Origin: Ignavibacteriaceae bacterium
Lineage (GTDB): Bacteria; Bacteroidota; Ignavibacteria; Ignavibacteriales; Ignavibacteriaceae
DNA length: 6,945 bases
Direction of reading: 5' to 3'
Assembly (NCBI GenBank): GCA_025455085.1
Contig: JALONF010000104.1
Coordinates: 1 to 6,945, forward strand
How positions within the stretch are numbered: position 1 is the stretch's first letter; every line of letters starts with the position of its first letter. The notes beneath the pieces are model-generated. The model ran no database searches. It was not told the DNA's origin and saw only the letters and a program-made list of their open reading frames with translations. The translations under genes and the position numbers were made by a program. Of this stretch, positions 6,801-6,945 are shown one piece after another.

Positions 6801-6945
6801 TCAGATTATCTACGGCTTGGCTTAAAACATATAAATATTTCTGATTAACAATCTGATTGGAAAAATCGCTGGGGTAATTATTCCAAATCAGAGCAATATC
6901 TGAATTAATTCTTTGAGCGATGTCGTTAAGCATTTCAGTATTAAT
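3838..6945 (-). CDS. Membrane hybrid histidine kinase with three tandem receivers (5' end outside window)
   Basis: Numbering is from the Met at complement 6931-6933. Four more in-frame codons without a stop run to the window edge, so the gene probably starts beyond it; an upstream first TM helix is expected. Residues 1-97 look extracytoplasmic, 98-118 are a TM helix (IFIIIGIVGIALSLIF), 119-171 a HAMP domain (SRDEIGKLGMAFNRM), about 175-320 a GAF domain, and 320-385 a long coiled coil. HisKA has NMSHELRTPMNSI with phosphoacceptor H390. The ATPase domain has N504/N508, DTGIGI (D535), IFEEFRQL, and GGTGLGLAISKK (564-575). Three receivers follow: about 627-745 is degenerate (Gly678 at the phospho-Asp site), about 750-868 has D756, D800, S829 and K852, and about 908-1028 is fully canonical (D914/D915, D958, T988, K1010). 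A charged linker (871-907) separates the last two. It is expected to sense a periplasmic or membrane signal and feed a phosphorelay. The small receiver-DHp gene follows after one base and is the obvious partner. Confidence 0.94.
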   Translation of the reverse strand: MNTEMLNDIAQRINSDIALIWNNYPSDFSNQIVNQKYLYVLSQAVDNLKNKSNFDLYIQGTESKDILATIYKPASTTNQENLSYLIFTTFAEAGELRGTLKSIFIIIGIVGIALSLIFTMVFTDKFRKQVIELSKATEQTYAGKFDYKIDVKSRDEIGKLGMAFNRMLEELEKKEIAKNDYAEFITLINQNPSLKEISDVALKKILDTGDFLIGGLYSVDEEINLISAYGLNADYIDRPEISAFFKKVLETKQSLELFDEDALPVVSTGLIDIRIKYLLFLPIVYNNKPVALLELGSLTRPSEEVRDYLEKIKDQLAIGITNARALLQLEKIVLELKKLNEDYQKQNVQIIEQNETLLNLHSELKSQAMELEKQKQKAVELTDTKSKFLANMSHELRTPMNSILGLTELMLEKVDLEPRNKERLKVVLNSGKRLMTLINDILDLSKIEAGKVEIIHEDVLLEEIIEEISASIALLANEKNIIFEVIRNIDTHTVISTDRGKVVQVLINLLGNAVKYTDTGKVTLKVSVGNDMLNFDVIDTGIGIAKDEIDMIFEEFRQLNNSKSRKRGGTGLGLAISKKLAEILDGDLKVKSELNKGSTFTFSVPFNQVELFIPQRKQNMVNIPSVFKNGKSLVLVIDSDKALRNTITQYLLSMGYGLIFADDGVQAIQIAGKSHPDAIILGVNLKQSDSWDVLKDLKQNSNTNSVPIILVLIEPDKNLGYTLDIFDYLIKPISFEDLTRTLHKLTSLQKRKINKILVVDNEDFEFQKYREVKDFEEIEIELVKESGDALAKIEESQPDLVIIDVTIKGIDGLTLAHMLKINSETKKIPIIISVERDLADDVKKYLTKVIDDITLKSNQNTADVIISVRDWLEIQESETQAAVEEVKIALKPEIRKIKSQKTEVIDNQNYDLDILIVDDDSNTLFTLAEIVRSANCNPILANNGKECLEKLETKIPDLILLDIIMPEMDGFKTIKQIKRNSKWSDIPVFAVTAKAMKDDNEIILKHGFSDYIPKPFNPAFINYKIKSLIAQLKTT
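3850..4212 (-). other. Third receiver of the membrane kinase: canonical
   Basis: All catalytic positions are conserved: D914/D915 (ILIVDDD), D958 (LILLDIIMPEMDG), T988 (FAVTAKA) and K1010 (DYIPKPFN). It is the most likely primary phosphate acceptor from H390. Its DYIxKPFN segment closely resembles DYIKKPFN in the small receiver encoded next door. Confidence 0.9.
4330..4686 (-). other. Second receiver of the membrane kinase: partly divergent
   Basis: Beta-1 reads KILVVDNED (D756, N757). The phosphoacceptor is D800 in LVIIDVTIKGIDG, where the usual MP is replaced by IK. S829 follows beta-4 (IPIIIS), and K852 lies in ITLKSN, where the usual KP has become KS. The key Asp, Ser and Lys are present, so phosphorylation is possible, but the surface around alpha-4/beta-5 is unusual. 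Confidence 0.75.
4699..5055 (-). other. First receiver of the membrane kinase: degenerate pseudo-receiver
   Basis: The fold pattern is receiver-like (KSLVLVIDSD at beta-1, YLIKPISFEDL at beta-5/alpha-5). The phosphoacceptor position reads IILGVNL, with Gly678 (complement 4900-4902) where LDVxMP is usual. The second acidic-pocket residue is Ser (D634-S635), and the conserved Thr/Ser after beta-4 is lost (IILVLIEP). Only the Lys (K727) remains. It cannot be phosphorylated in the normal way and is more likely a structural or protein-interaction domain. Confidence 0.85.
6580..6642 (-). other. Transmembrane helix of the membrane hybrid kinase
   Basis: Residues about 98-118 form an uninterrupted hydrophobic stretch with Ile, Gly, Leu and Phe. 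It is followed by Lys/Arg residues (TDKFRKQ) and a HAMP domain, which places the C-terminal side in the cytoplasm. The ~97 preceding residues are polar and would be extracytoplasmic, so a further membrane or signal segment must lie upstream of the window edge. Confidence 0.85.

Overview
The window is densely coding, with essentially no intergenic DNA, and consists entirely of two-component / phosphorelay signalling genes. Base composition is AT-rich (mid-to-upper 30s percent GC by eye). Neither visible start codon has a clear Shine-Dalgarno sequence. Low GC, lack of ribosome binding sites and large hybrid histidine kinases would fit a member of the Bacteroidota / Ignavibacteriota (FCB) group, but this is a composition-based guess and not a marker-based assignment.

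Layout. On the + strand, positions 1-1176 hold the 3' part of an NtrC-family sigma-54 activator (receiver, AAA+, Fis-type HTH) whose first ~60 residues lie outside the window. Six bases later (1183-3168) comes a soluble hybrid histidine kinase (PAS-like, GAF-like, HisKA, HATPase, receiver). On the - strand, reading towards them, is a very large membrane hybrid kinase (3838 to beyond the window end at 6945): extracytoplasmic sensor, one visible TM, HAMP, GAF, coiled coil, HisKA, HATPase and three tandem receivers. After a single intervening base it is followed by a small receiver protein (3165-3836) whose C-terminal half looks like a histidine-kinase DHp helical hairpin with no ATPase domain. 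The two gene pairs converge, and their stop codons overlap by 4 bp.

How the parts may work together. The + strand pair is a conventional kinase/activator cassette: the soluble kinase senses an internal signal and the activator switches on sigma-54 promoters. The - strand pair looks like a membrane-linked phosphorelay: a kinase with one degenerate and two plausible receivers, plus a receiver-DHp protein that could act as a phosphotransfer or phosphatase module. In total there are six receivers, three DHp-like domains (two with catalytic ATPase domains) and only one visible DNA-binding output. Cross-talk between the two pairs is an inference from proximity.

The most interesting items are the receiver-DHp protein (H-box NHKIKQPL, with Lys where kinases carry the catalytic acid), the GAFTDA variant of the sigma-54 contact loop, the unequal decay of the three tandem receivers, and the overlapping convergent 3' ends. 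No RNA genes, CRISPR arrays, mobile elements or convincing terminators were seen.
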